This document shows positions 45,619 to 57,465 of a stretch of DNA of 64,000 nt, one piece after another; the first letter of the stretch is position 1, and each line of letters opens with the position of its first letter. The position numbers and the translations under genes are program-made. The DNA comes from Galerina marginata (lineage: Eukaryota > Basidiomycota > Agaricomycetes > Agaricales > Galerinaceae), in the NCBI GenBank assembly GCA_023014335.1, contig JAECYW010000013.1, forward strand, positions 744,001 to 808,000, in the 5' to 3' direction. The notes beneath the pieces were generated by a model. It did not search any database, was not told where the DNA came from, and worked only from the letters and a program-made list of their open reading frames with translations.

Positions 45619-46491
45619 TTGACCTAATGTTTGTATCCTTGACCTCTGGCTTATCTATATAGCTGAACATATATATCTACGACCAGAATCAAATGATTGT
45701 GTTGATCTCCCTGTCACCCGTCCCTCCTCATCCCAATCTATATAATATTTCCACCTGTAATGTCGACGCCGAGGTCATGCTTTTTGGGCAGATCTCCGGA
45801 ACCATGCTGAGTGTTCCTCTGCCCACTTATCGAGACCCCTTTATTCCCTCGGCAATACAGACTGGAGACATCTCCAGTAGCTGCCCGCGACATTCCAATT
45901 GACTGTGCGGCTTCGGGAACAAATGCTCAAAGTCCCCATCCTCCTTCAACCACAGGATGTGATGCGAACTGCATTTATTAGTGAACCTGCTGATCGTATC
46001 TTGCAGGTGAAAACGCTAAGAAATCTGACAACACTAAAGGCTAATCTTCTTCAGTTAGGATAGATTTCAATGATTTTCTATTACCGAAGTTCTCATTTTC
46101 GTCGGCAATGAGGCTGCTCTATCTTCTAGGTTGCTCAAGAAATACATACTTGCCATCATATTCTGTCATCCGTAGTCCCGTACCAAGAACGGCCGCGGGT
46201 AGACTCATTATGAGAAAGGATTTGACTGAGCTCGTTTTCCGAATCGGGAATCCGATCAATAAGGCTCCTCGATTATCTGTTTGTTTTCGTCTTCCGTTCC
46301 AAACTTCTGTAACGACCAATCATGCGTCACCTCAACATTTTTCTTTCCTTACATACATATTCACTTAGAGGCAGAGGGGTTTATATGTGCGTGTCATCCT
46401 ATTGCAGCTGAAGTCATTCTGAACTTTACAAACAGACCCAGGTGGCGTTGTCGTCTACTAATTCCCTCGGTCCATTCCCCTACACCTTGCT
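45619..46491. other. Unresolved ORF-rich intergenic stretch
   Basis: It holds an ATG-started 69-codon frame at 45693-45902 and another of 86 codons at 46108-46368. Overlapping shifted frames at 45900-46010 (TVRLREQMLKVPILLQPQDV; ARDIPIDCAASGTNAQSPHP) look partly coding, but I could not connect them in phase. This could be a decayed gene or chance frames. It also contains the PET117 3' UTR. Confidence 0.3.
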
Positions 46492-48060
46492 ATGCATTCC
46501 GCGTTACTTATAGATGAAGTTCTCCGCCAAATTTTTCATTTTTGCTCCGAAAACGATTTGCACTCCCTTGTCTGTGCCGCGCGCAGCTGTAAAGCCTGGA
46601 GGGATCCTGCTTTGGACTTCGTCTGGGTTCGCCTCTCGTCTCTTGCGCCATTACTTCTCTTATTACCAGGCTTCTCTATCACAAATAACGAATTTGTGTG
46701 TTACTTTCTGATTCATGACTTCAACGGACTAAATATCTTTTAGGTTTATAGTAACGACCCGTCCCCCGACAATAGTCACTCCTTTAATTCATATGCTCGA
46801 CGGGTCAAACATGTCAGTAATCGCCAGAAAATGGAGATACACTCAAGTGCTGTGACGGCATCACCATTCTCTTATTCAAGCGGTGTTTCGCTACCTAACC
46901 TCGAGACCGCCCATATTTCTATCCCGAGATGCAATCCTCTCGTTTTGCCTCTCAGCCTGTCCCCTAATCTTCTTCGACTCGATATCGACCTCGGTTTCAA
47001 GTCGCGGACACCTGATGTTGACTCACCACTATGCGAATATCTGGAACTTGTTTCCAGCCATTCTCCAAGACTCCGCCACATCACCCTTCGCGGCATTGCT
47101 TCTAAACGCTTGAACTCTATTATATCTTCTATGCGAAATCTCCAATCGTTGTCCCTTCGACTTGGACACTCTTTATCAATTGAAACTCTACGCGCCATAA
47201 TTATATTCCCCTCACTTCTAGAGCTAGAAGTCCACGCAGGACATATAGAACTCAACGATCTAGACGAACTCCATCAATACCCAACCCATACAATGTTCGC
47301 TTCATTGAGAAAATTACACATTCGGGCCAAGTCAAACCTTGTGGAAGTTGTTCTTCAGCTCCTTCAACCTAATACCCTGTATCATCTTCATGTTGAATTA
47401 GATGATGCTTTTCCATCGGATTCATACTGGAATACCATTTTCGCTTGCATCTGCTCCAAATCAACGGGCAGTCTCCACCATCTGACCCTCGAGCATCACT
47501 TTGAATTACCAGAACCAATGACATCCATGCCGTCGGATGTAACCCATGTTGCCCTCAATATGCAGAGCCCTAAATCGTCGTCCATGCTCTTCGAGACTAC
47601 GCAAATGCTGGGCACCCTGAAATTGCTTCGTCATTTCGCTTGTGATGTCACACTTCCAGCCATCATGTCCGACCAGGACGTCGCAAAGCTGGTTACCTGG
47701 TGGCCAGATCTTGAATATCTAGAACTAGGGTCTGCTCCACAAGCTGAAGACCAACCCAACGAGGTGTCACGGATGACCATCGCGTCGCTTGCCCTGTTCG
47801 CGGCAAAATGCCCGGAACTTAGAAAGCTCATTTTGCCTCTGTCGATTGGTGATGTACCTGTACTTCCCATTGCGCAGGTCTCTACACCCAATAACCTTCA
47901 CCACCTGACAATTGCACAACTCAATACTCCGAACCCGTTGGGACTTGCTCAATATCTGCATTGCTTATTCCCTTTCTTGGAGGATGTGGAAGGGCCTTGT
48001 GATGATACCCAACCTTGGACCGACACAAAAGATGCCTTACAAAGAATTATACACGGCTAG
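46492..48060 (+). CDS. F-box / leucine-rich-repeat-like protein
   Basis: An SCF substrate-receptor type of the large agaricomycete F-box family. Exon 1: MHSALLIDEVLRQIFHFCSE, SLVCAARSCKAWRDPALDFV and WVRLSSLAPLLLLLPG, the full F-box plus the usual W-x-x-L-x-x-L-x-P-L-L segment. An intron (about GTGTGTTACT to TCTTTTAG) leads to VYSNDPSPDNSHSFNSYARR. Exon 2 carries irregular Leu-rich repeats (PNLLRLDIDLGF, SPRLRHITLRG, MRNLQSLSLRLG, FPSLLELEVHAG, WWPDLEYLELGS, CPELRKLILPLS). It ends DALQRIIHG. The substrate is unknown. Such genes expand by duplication in mushrooms. Confidence 0.82.
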
Positions 48061-48588
48061 ATTATTAAAATTTTCTGATGCTTGCGTCCCCGTTTAATAT
48101 CCATCATCTGCCCATTAGATTTAGATTTTTTGAAACCATAGACTCGTCTCCTATAGAACCAGATAGATACTAGACCGGTGTTTCGACTAGATTATTATTG
48201 CTCTTAGACTTGAGTCTCCCACTTATATACGCCCTTCAATTAATTTAGACGGGATTCATCTAGGTATTGTAATACTTTGTAGCTTGTTTTTGGCTTAGAT
48301 CTTGCTTTTATTTGGAGGGCCAGAATCAGTACAGGAGATTTGATGTAGGAATCATCTGAAATGTACCCATACCATTAGTAGACAGCCAAATTTCAAGCGA
48401 GGGTCAAGTGGAGCGAAAGCAAACCACATTTCAACGTTCAACGTTCAACGTTCAACCCCCGATTGAAGCACGAACAAACACGCTTCTCAACGAAAGCCCA
48501 AGAGCCCCCATAGCGTGCTCGATAAACCCAGTCTGCTTGGTTATATACTTTCAGAGTCTATCTCATCCCTTGGGATTTATTTTCATTC
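48061..48588. other. Intergenic region, promoter of RED
   Basis: It contains the F-box gene 3' flank (AT-rich), a 7-bp tandem repeat at 48430, and a pyrimidine-rich leader before 48589. Confidence 0.45.
48430..48455 (+). repeat. Tandem 7-bp repeat (CGTTCAA)
   Basis: TTCAACG is repeated a little over three times without error, 133 bp upstream of the RED start codon. No function is established. It could be a simple microsatellite or clustered TF sites. Confidence 0.6.
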
Positions 48589-50186
48589 ATGGATCAGGTG
48601 CGCCAATTCGCCCAATTTCCGACATTGCGTGCTAAAATCGTTGCTCTAGGATTCCTTCCGCCGTCTGCTTCAAACACCCCGACCAGGTGGTTCTTCAACT
48701 CTAGGAGCCTCTGGCTCTCGCGGCTCCTTCATAGCAGCTCCTCCCAAAAAGTTCGTATCTTGCAAAGCAATCGAAACGTGAAATGACATAAGTGCAAAGA
48801 AAGACTGTAGATGCATCACAGCCTGCTTTCAAACCAAGAAAGGTGAAGAAATCACAGGAATCAAAGTATCGAGACCGTGCATCAGAACGCAGGGTTGGAG
48901 ATGGGAATGATTATGCCCATGTATGTTGCTGAAAGTATATCCCTGGCATTGATAAGTTTCGCTCACTTACTTTAAGATTGAAGCCGTCCTTGAGGACTTC
49001 GAGAAAAAGAACGCGGATACTGAAGACAAGGAAATGGTCAGGCAAATTAATTTTAGATACACAACGTCATTTACATTCTACGCTAGGTGGAGGCTCAGAG
49101 GAAGTATCTTGGAGGTGACAGCGAACACTCCATCCTCGTGAAAGGGCTCGACTTTGCCTTGCTTGAACAAAATAAAGCAAGGTCTACATTGACCAACGAC
49201 GACGTTGATGCACTCGACCAGGCATATCTAGAGTCATCCTCCCAGCATGAATCAGCGGCTGCGAAGAAACGAACAAGGGAGGATTTGATCAGAGAACTGA
49301 AGGAGCAGAGAGCTGGAAAACCAGAGCAACACACACCGGTACCGAAAAGTGCAGAAGAAGAGGCAAAGCAAAAGGGAAAATTCAAGCCCATTGGATTTAA
49401 GCCAATAGGCCAGTCCTCGGATACCAAAAAGAAGTCCAAATCTAACAAACCTGACGGGACTGAAGGGGAGAAGAAGAAGAAGAAACGAAAGGCTGATGGA
49501 GGGGGCGTCATCGATAAAACGAAGACAACAAGTACTTCCATGCCTCCGCCTCCAATTGCAAAGGCTGTAGAACCCGAAGAGCCTGTTGATAACGACTTTG
49601 ACATATTTGCAGGTGCCGGTGAATATGAGGGTATCGATATAGGAGACGACGACGACGGGGATGCTGGTGCCCAGCCTAAAGCCAAAGGCCCTGTCGAACT
49701 GGAGGAAGGAGAGGAACCATCGACATCAAGCGTGCCGAGACGTTGGATAGAGGACGATGAACCACGACCCGCGACGAAACAGAATATACCTCACCCTTCC
49801 ATGCAACTCAAAAACGCGACCTCCGGTAAATCACCAACCCATGAGCGGGAGGTCAGCGATGGCGAAGACGCGGAAGAAAGTAAACCAATGCGGCTCGCTC
49901 CTCTTGCGAGCTCCGCTTTGCCTTCAATAAAAGAGTTCTTAGCGATGGACAAGGCCGCAGACTCGTATGAAAAGAAAAGGAAGCGGAAAGACAAGAAGAA
50001 GAGTGGTCGAGGTGATGATGATGACGACGATGAGTCTTCCACTAAAAAGAAAGATGTCGAAGCAAAGGTGGAGCGTGATTACAAACGGTGGGTAATTCTT
50101 CTCCCTGTTGAATTTATCTGTTATTGACGTTCACTTCCTCCAGGCTGAAATCATTCACGGACAAAAAGGCTGCGGGCAGCAAGTGA
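48589..50186 (+). CDS. RED/IK spliceosomal protein
   Basis: RED (IK) is a component of the spliceosomal B complex that acts with SMU1. MDQ is joined by a 55-bp intron to DSFRRLLQTPRPGGSSTLG, followed by SFIAAPPKK. The core block is KYRDRASERRVGDGNDYAHI, EAVLEDFEKKNAD and KYLGGDSEHSILVKGLDFAL-LEQNKARS, the RED signature. The rest is long, charged and disordered: KKKSKSNKPDGTEGEKKKKK, NDFDIFAGAGEYEGIDIGDD, and an acidic/basic stretch ending RGDDDDDDESSTKKKD. The final exon gives LKSFTDKKAAGSK. Metazoan RED has an RE/RD repeat, and here charge-rich stretches take its place. It is convergent with ZW10, with 97 bp between stops. Confidence 0.88.
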
Positions 50187-50283
50187 CATATCTTTTATTG
50201 CTGTGCCCAGCGTCCTTGGAGGGCTTGTTATATTATTTTATTCCAAACTGCATGTATGTATGTAATGAAATAAACGACGAAGA

Positions 50284-53200
50284 CTACTGGGAAGTTTGAG
50301 GGTGTCCGTTCATCAATTTGTTGATGGTATTTGTCCGTAATGAAGTGTCCGCGAACAATGCTCGAACCAAGTTCACCAGTTCGTCAACGTGGAAGTCGAC
50401 AAGTGCTCCTTGTTCAAACAGATATGTGATATCAGCCAATGATGCTTCCTAGTAAGATTGTCTGCCTTAGAAAAATCAAATTGTCATCAACAACTGAGAC
50501 TAACCAAAAGTTCGGAGAGATACGAGAACTTAAGCCAACTAGGTACATAGGCTACCACGAACGAAGGCTGGACGATCGAAATTATGATCAGTCACAAAAG
50601 GTAATTGCACCCGTAGTTGGATTCTCACCTGCCCTGGATCCTCGTTGAACAGGCCTTCAAGGGCATTGAATATGCGACACAGCTCACTGAGCCTATGTGA
50701 TTCTAGCTCAGGAATATCCGGTAGCGCCAGTACATCGCGAAGAACTCTCGATAAAGCAATGTCTGCCACAGAACCTACAAAGGTGTAATATTTACTTTTG
50801 GTGAGTATGCCCTAAGTGTGATTGGACTTCAGTATTACACGATTCTACGACAAGAATAGAAACAACAGACCTTCAGACCTTGGGCAAGGCGTTTGACATA
50901 CTTTAGAGCGTCCGTGACTGCCGCTTCACACTCGTCATAGCGGTCCTGGTCCCCGGTATATGAAAAACCTTGAGCTCCTTCAACTAGTATCGTCTCCACT
51001 TTGAGTTGTTGTCGCTCCTGTGGATACGAAAGAGGCATTAGCGAATTAAACCAGGTTTTCAACGACCATGCTGACCATTGTTTCATCGAACCAGCTGTCT
51101 CCCAAAATCTTTACACGTTGCCTACATTCGCTCAACCGCTCCTTTAAGATGGGTTGCCCATATATTGTGTCCTCAATCCGTTGGATAGCGCCTGTCATAT
51201 AGAGACAACTATTTGAGAAGAGCATGCCCCGCTCTGGAGAGTTCAGCTCTTCAGAGAACTTGACTGGGTATAAGGCCTGGTATAGGTCAACTATGGAGGA
51301 CGCAGAGTGTGCCAATATTGTTCCAGGTGTCGTCGAGCCATCCCTGGACGACGGAAATAGATTTGAGGCGTAGAAAAGTTTGCTCTCATCGATAACAGTT
51401 TCAACCATTTTCAGGACACGTTTTGTTCGTTTAGGAACCTTGTAGAATTCCTTCGGACCTATTGTCGTCACCACGTCTGCAGGACGTTTGGCCCCATTCG
51501 TACGGCTTGCTTTCTGTGCGCTTTGGGGTTCGGGCTCTTGCTTCTTGGGCGGAGGTGTAATTGGAGAAGTGGGATTAACTGGCAGTGAGGAAAGTGGTGA
51601 GTATGAGTTGCCGTTCCCGTTCCCGTTCCCGTTGACGTGTTTCTTGTTCTTGGAAGCTAATTTCTCTAATCGTGTGGCGGCTTTCGGTGGAATGGAAGAT
51701 GCGACGGGTTTTGGAGGTTCAAAAATCGGCTCCGGTTCTGCAGAGTCTGACCAAGGATCATCCCATGGATTATCTTCAGGAAGGTCCTCAACTGGAACAT
51801 CTTCATCTTCGTTCCAACCCCAAGCATCTGCTGGGTCTGGTTCGACCCCTTTTGGCCGTCGTTCAATATCCATTGGCGTCGTCGGTGAGTCTTGTTCTGG
51901 TTCTGCTTCCGGTTCTGGTTCTGATATTGAATCGGCATCCATGTCATCATCGAAACCCCATCCGTCAGTAGAGTCGTCAACAGGGTTCGCTGTGACAGGT
52001 TCGTCGAAACCCCAGGCCTCGTCTTTGAAATCTTCATCCACTTGTACAGGAATAACACTGGGTATTGACGTTTCTGGGCCACCTTCGCTGACAGCTTCAA
52101 AGGTGTCCTTGGGATCTTCAGGGAAGACGATTTCTTGGCGAGCAAGTTCAAGAATTTCAACGCGTCTGCGTTTTTCATAATGCAAAGAAACTCCGTCAGA
52201 CCACGCTTTGATAGATCCGTCGTTCTTGTCAGTTTCCAAAAGGCTGCTGATATCCTTCTCTTCGAACGACACTGCCCGCTTGAGAAGTCCAAGGTAGGAC
52301 GGAAGAAGACCAAAGGAGGATGGGAGTGTTGGCACCAGAAGATTGTTGAGGACACTGTTTGTAATTGGTTTACTCAAAGTACGCGTAAACTGGACCCCGT
52401 CTTGAGGAGGAAGATGGAGGAATAAGTGAGATGATAAGAAAGCTAGGACACTTGAAACGTTATCGAGGCGCGCACTGAGGTCCTCGGTATTTGGCGGTGC
52501 AGGGATTAGAGACAACCTGCACTCCTTAGCAAGGGAAGTTTCTAAGGACAAGAAGTAAGGTTGTTTTAAAACGTGGTCAACGAAATGAGTTATGATGTCT
52601 CGACGAAGGGTCGTAAGGTGATTTGTTAAGGAAGTAGGCGAAAGCGAATGAAGTACTGAAGGAAGTTCGAGCATTGTTTCGGATTGCCTTACTGTACAAT
52701 TGTTTTAGATGGATTAATTTGCATCAGAGGAAGTAGAATACCTTGTACAATAGGATATATTACAATTTCAGTAGGCGAGATGATGATACTCCTTGAGTAA
52801 GCGTCACTGAGTTGATCCTGCACTCGTGCCTTCATCGCGTTGAACCTTTGCTGTAAAGAATAGCTTTGTTGAGAAAGTTACTTCTCGAATTTAACAATTG
52901 GCTCTACCCTTAAGTCCATAACCACTTCTGTTTGCTTTATGTACATTGGTACTCCGTCGACTAGTTGCTGAACCTCTTCGCTTGCGTTAACAGCCTCAGG
53001 CAATTTGCCTTGTTGGACCAAAGAAACAAGAGCGGAATATCTATTCCTGCATGTCAAGAGATACGATGAGGCCTCAAAGATGGCCTCCGCATCACTGGCT
53101 TCTTGGGCCAAAGCCGAATGTTTCTCCAAAGTACTGACAAGTGTTGGAATAATTCCCGTCTGAAGGTGGATTTCTGTTTCAGTTGGGATTGTGTGAAAAT

Positions 53201-53579
53201 TCAATACATTGGGTACCTCAGGGTTTGAAAGGGCATCTTCGAGTCCATTTAGCCTGGAGTTCAACGCTTCATACCGCGTCTGGACAGACTTCGAGGCCTC
53301 AAGCTGGTGTTGAAATTTGGGAAGGTCGGATTGGATACGGTCATGTATGCGTTGCTGGTGTTGTTGTTGCAATGTTCACGTCAGAACTGGCAAGAACAAA
53401 TATTTGATTCAAGTCACCTTTGCCGCCTGAATCGAATCTTCCAACTCCTGCACCCATGATGACGCCAGAGATGAATTTAGAGTTTCCTTCGTAGCCGAGT
53501 CGATTTTATACAGGATCTTCGAGGAAACGTCCACAGGGACAGGGCGCTTAGGGAGATGCTCCGGTATAGGAAATGCCAT
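50284..53579 (-). CDS. ZW10/Dsl1-type tethering and kinetochore protein
   Basis: ZW10 works in the RZZ complex at kinetochores in animals and in the Dsl1/NRZ tether for Golgi-to-ER transport. MAFPIPEHLPKRPVPVDVSS opens a long coiled-coil region (HQLEASKSVQTRYEALNSRL, YSALVSLVQQGKLPEAV). The middle carries LETDKNDGSIKAWSDGVSLH-YEKRRRVEILELAR. A large acidic disordered insertion (DDDMDADSISEPEPEAEPEQ, NGNGNGNG) precedes the C-terminal domain (RVLKMVETVIDESKLFYASN, LFSNSCLYMTGAIQRIEDTI, ALSRVLRDVLALPDIPELES, PSWLKFSYLSELLEASLADI). It ends NGHPQTSQ. In fungi the vesicle-tethering role is the more likely one. Confidence 0.85.
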
Positions 53580-53719
53580 TATGTGCGCTTAGCGCAAGTA
53601 GGAGAACTGCAGGAAGTGAGTGAATGGTGAGAGTGCCCAAGCTGATGGGACCACGTGGACGCGAGCCAACTCGACCATGTTTGTGTAAGCGTCACTGCTT
53701 TACTTAACACACAACCATC

Positions 53720-54280
53720 ATGCTTGGACGCGTTTTCCTCTTTGTGGCCACCATAGCCATATTCCATGGTACGGGACTTCTTGTACTTCCTTCTAGATCA
53801 ATCCTAACTTGTCGTTTACAGCTGCTTTCTCGACATACGAACGTAGGTGCGGAACAGTCATCACCCGTTTGCAGCGTGCTAATGATCTCTTGACAGACCT
53901 CTCTCGCTTGAAGGCCCTTGAGCGACCAGAAGGACCTATTCCTCAGGATGTACGTCATTTATTTGTGCTGCCACCATCCGCGTGCCATCTATTTGTTGAC
54001 TATTCCTGACATTTAGATCGTCCTTGAGACGTTTATTGCTCTCTTGCTTGGCATACTTGGAGCATGCTTGACTACCCCGCCTTTTAAAGAGATAACATGG
54101 TCCAGCGAAATGCGGAAACAGTATGCAAACTATACTATTCTCTCTAATATTTTCCCCCTTCTTATGTTGCTTTTCAGTAAAATTGATGAAATGGACTCCA
54201 GGCTTGGCTTTGCGAGTTATGTCAATCGAGGAAAGCAGATGTTCTCGAAACCTATCCCAATGTCTAAAACAGCTCAATAA
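53720..54280 (+). CDS. EMC5: EMC5, ER membrane protein complex subunit
   Basis: A subunit of the EMC insertase for tail-anchored and multi-pass proteins. MLGRVFLFVATIAIFHAAFS is membrane segment 1 with the conserved HAAFS motif. It is followed by TYEHLSRLKALERPEGPIPQ and DIVLETFIALLLGILGACL, membrane segment 2. Then come KEITWSSEMRKQ, KIDEMDSRLGFASYVNRGKQ (R-FxxxNRG motif) and a short tail ending SKTAQ. Five short exons splice in phase. Length about 120 residues, normal. It is divergent from ZW10, with 140 bp between starts. Confidence 0.9.
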
Positions 54281-54988
54281 CATGGCTATCCAATGCCTGT
54301 GAATTGTGTACTAGAGTTTCGACATTACTTACTAAAGTCTGCGTCCTTTGGGCTCATTCGTCTTCAAATATCCTTATTGATTCTTTTTCTGTCACTTCGT
54401 CAAGCTGTCAATCGAACCAGTCCATTTCTGGGTATTTCCCCCTTGCATCGCAGGCATCCGCATATGTATAATCAAGCAGTTCTGTCTCATGCCTATTACG
54501 TGCTATTCCTGCCAATAGGCATGGTCGCTTTGAGGCATGACCGTGTTAAGTACCTGCCAGTAAGAAAGAATAAAGAATTCGTTGATCTATATTATTATCT
54601 CTCTAGGAGTGTTCCGGGATCATTTCCTCCTATCACTTCCGTGTAATTTTAGAAAGTTTTTTCAAAAAGTTCAACCCACTTACATACAGTCCAGCACTTT
54701 TTGTTGGCAATGACTTGCACAAACTGAATGACGTAGTGGCGTTCTGGTACATCCGGGGCTTTCCTGTTTTCCTTTAGGATCGGACCGGACAATTGAATGC
54801 AGACAGTACCTTGAACCGCAGGCTTTGGGATTGAATTCAAAACAGACGGATGGGGTGAAGCTCCTTAAGTACGAGAGCGGTAGCAGCCCCACTGGAACGT
54901 GTCCCCGTCGTTTTTTGCTCTCAACTCTCACAAACCTCAACTCTACACCCTAGTCTCTTTCTCATTTTCTGTCTCTAGGCGCCTTGCA
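54281..54988. other. Intergenic region
   Basis: It holds the 3' flank of EMC5 and the promoter of the zinc transporter. A plus-strand open frame at 54293-54646 has hydrophobic stretches but no splice partner or conserved motif and is probably non-coding. A CT-rich leader lies at 54945-54980. Confidence 0.4.
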
Positions 54989-56871
54989 ATGAAGAATACC
55001 ACACGCCTTGGGTTGGTACTGGCAATTAGCATTGCATTCTTCTCAGCGGAAATAGCGTGTACGTATTTCCCACTATCGGGATGGACAGAGCCTATCAGGC
55101 GATTGTTGACCATTCGATTCTTATTTTCAGTCGGGTTCAAGACCAAGAGTCTTGCTTTGATTGCAGATGCAGTCCGTCCAGTTTAATCATGCCCGAGTTA
55201 CCCACACCTGATCCATGCGTCCATCTTTGATTCTAGTTTCATTATCTCAACGTAAGTAATCTTCACTGGTATCAGTCGACGGTCTTACCGTCTACATAGG
55301 ATATTGTTGCCTAGTAAGCATCTCTGCGTATTTTTATCTCGGACATCAATTCATCTTCGAATCTATTTAGTGCGATTGCATTTGGTGCAGCATATGTATG
55401 TGTCATTCTATAAGTATCCGGAAAATTTATCATTAACGTATTTCCTGTCTGCATTAAAATAGCTGCAGGAACGTGGTCAACATGTGAGTCAGATACTTGC
55501 AGATCGCATGCCAGCCGCGTGCACTGCGCTTGTCAAAGCTGAACCACATGTTTTCGACAGACACACAGCTTCACCTATGCTTTTCATCGCGCCGAGCTAG
55601 TCGGTATGAAAGTCTAAAATTTATGGGCTATAGAGCGCCTCGTTCGCTGACGTTAAACCGTTCTAGGTGCTTTTTTCAACGGCGTCTTCCTGCTGGCACT
55701 GGCGCTGTCAATATGCCTGCAATCAATAGAACGCTTTGTCCATGTGGAAACGGTTGAATCACCAAAACTAGTCCTCATTGTTGGATGTATTGGCTTTGGT
55801 CTGAACGTCCTCAGTGCAATAGTCGTACATGGTGAGATGTCATGAAAATTTACTATTTCTTTTCTTAATTTTCTTCAATAGACCATCACGGGCACGGCCA
55901 TGGCACCACCCTTCCTCCCAATGCTGATTTGCTGGAATCGAGCCCAGTTAATCCCCCGAAAGACAGCATTGTGAGAATTCATTTTTTTTTGCCCGAATAC
56001 AGACGGCCAATGCAAACGCATACAGCATGCGACGCACAACCATAGGATCGAGCCTCCCGTCGACACAGCGCAGCGTAATCTCGGCCTCGTTGGGGTCTTG
56101 ACGCACCTCCTCGGGGACGCCGTTAATAGTATGCAATCGTCCAATACTTTTGTTTCCTAGATATTCACCCCGTTTTTCCTTAGACATTGGCGTCATCATT
56201 GCTTCGATAATATTCATAAAGCTCAGCTCCCCAAAACGTTTCTACGCAGATCCCGCTGTATCCCTCGCCATCAGCTTTATAATATTCGCAAGCGCAATTC
56301 CGATGAGTATGTCGGAATATTCTGTCCGAATGCACCCCAAATTTACATGACATGCGTAGCAATGAAAGCTGGTAGAATCCTGCTGGAAGCTTCTCCAATA
56401 TACCTCGATCTCGTGAAGATAAAGGAAGACCTCCTCTCGGTAAGTCCTTATGCGCCCCGTTCTGTCGGTTGCTGGAATGAATTACCCAAGGTTCCCGATG
56501 TGCTCTCTGTGCACGATCTCCATGTATGGCATTTGTCTCAAACGTGAGTAGCTCATCGATTCTTGTCAGAAATGACAGAATTTCGATTCACATAGCTGAA
56601 CTACGGAAAAAGGGTCATTCTTGCATCTCTTCACGTCTGTGTCCCTCTTGGTACATCCGTCGAACAATGGGAAAAAACAGAGCGCTCTCTCCAACATTGC
56701 TTTGAGGAATACGGAATCAACCATGTCACGATTTCACCAGAAATCCGTAGAGACCTCCAGACGTCAACTCAGTCTACGGAAAATATCAAGAGCGGCTGCC
56801 AACTGCCTTCTCACGATGACTTTGGATGCGCTGTTAGTGACTTGAAGAGGCGAAAGGTTGCTGCTGCTTGA
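54989..56871 (+). CDS. CDF-family zinc transporter (ZRC1/COT1-like)
   Basis: It moves Zn2+ (or Co2+) into the vacuole in exchange for protons. MKNTTRLGLVLAISIAFFSA leads to VGFKTKSLALIADA, then the metal site FHYLND (HxxxD) built across microexons, then DIVAYAIAFGAAYLQERGQH, FTYAFHRAELVGAFFNGVFL, CIGFGLNVLSAIVVH and the His-rich loop DHHGHGHGTT. The second half has LGLVGVLTHLLGDAVNS (second HxxxD), IGVIIASIIFIKLSSPKRFY and the cytoplasmic domain VPDVLSVHDLHVWHLSQ. Exons of 15, 14 and 25 nt (55237-55251, 55300-55313, 55371-55395) code the first metal site. It ends DLKRRKVAAA. Confidence 0.87.
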
Positions 56872-57465
56872 TACTCAGCAATGTTTTGTGAATCCCATGA
56901 TCGACATGTGTACTTCTCCAACTCCGCGAAACTGCCTAACATCTCGTACAAGTTAACCATGTAGAGTATAATTAGCTATTCTGATATACACCCTTCCATA
57001 AAGTGCAATGTCCTTGCGCGTTCGAATTGAATTGTGGTACTCGATTCCATTCTAGTGATTCCACAGCCAGGGTGCACATTCCGGAACGAAATCTGTCATC
57101 CATTTCTTATTGTACTGTGGTTCATCTTAGCCTCGCTTAGTGGAAGGAATGGAGGAATTTCAAGCAATCGACGAAATTCCGCCACCAACTTCAACGATAC
57201 CCCTGATTTTGACAAACAGGAAGTGGAAGTTCGTATTTTGTATCCGTCGCTAGGACATGGAAAAATAATTTGTTCACTACCGGATCAACAAGAGATACGC
57301 TCGTGGGCGCTGGAGAAGGTCAGAAGGTCCCAAAGTGTTCTCCAACGGCGACCGTGGGTCATGCTTCAAAGAGTTGAGCTTCGCGAAAAGGGATTGACGG
57401 GTATTCTGAGCCCATGCGAGATACGTTGCAAGAATTACGAATGCGCGAAAATCGTCCAAAGCTGA
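56872..57465 (+). other. Unresolved open frame, possible small gene
   Basis: A 143-codon frame at 57034-57465 begins at GTG, not ATG, and reads DKQEVEVRILYPSLGHGKII and SWALEKVRRSQSVLQRRPWV. In another frame an ATG near 57149 gives MEEFQAIDEIPPPTSTIPLI before ending soon. Neither can be joined convincingly. No domain is seen, and a gene here is possible but unproven. Confidence 0.22.

Noticed and set aside
51605..51636. Microsatellite in ZW10 (CCGTTC repeats)
   Set aside because: It is a coding repeat (Asn-Gly) within the disordered linker of ZW10. Real, but ordinary low complexity.
54293..54646. Hydrophobic open frame after EMC5
   Set aside because: It lies in the 3' flank, has no conserved motif or spliced structure, and its composition fits AT/CT-rich untranslated DNA.
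9200..56871. Mating-type locus
   Set aside because: No homeodomain, pheromone receptor or pheromone precursor gene was found.
57034..57465. 143-codon frame as a firm gene
   Set aside because: It has no ATG start, no spliced partner and no recognisable motif. It was kept only as unresolved sequence.
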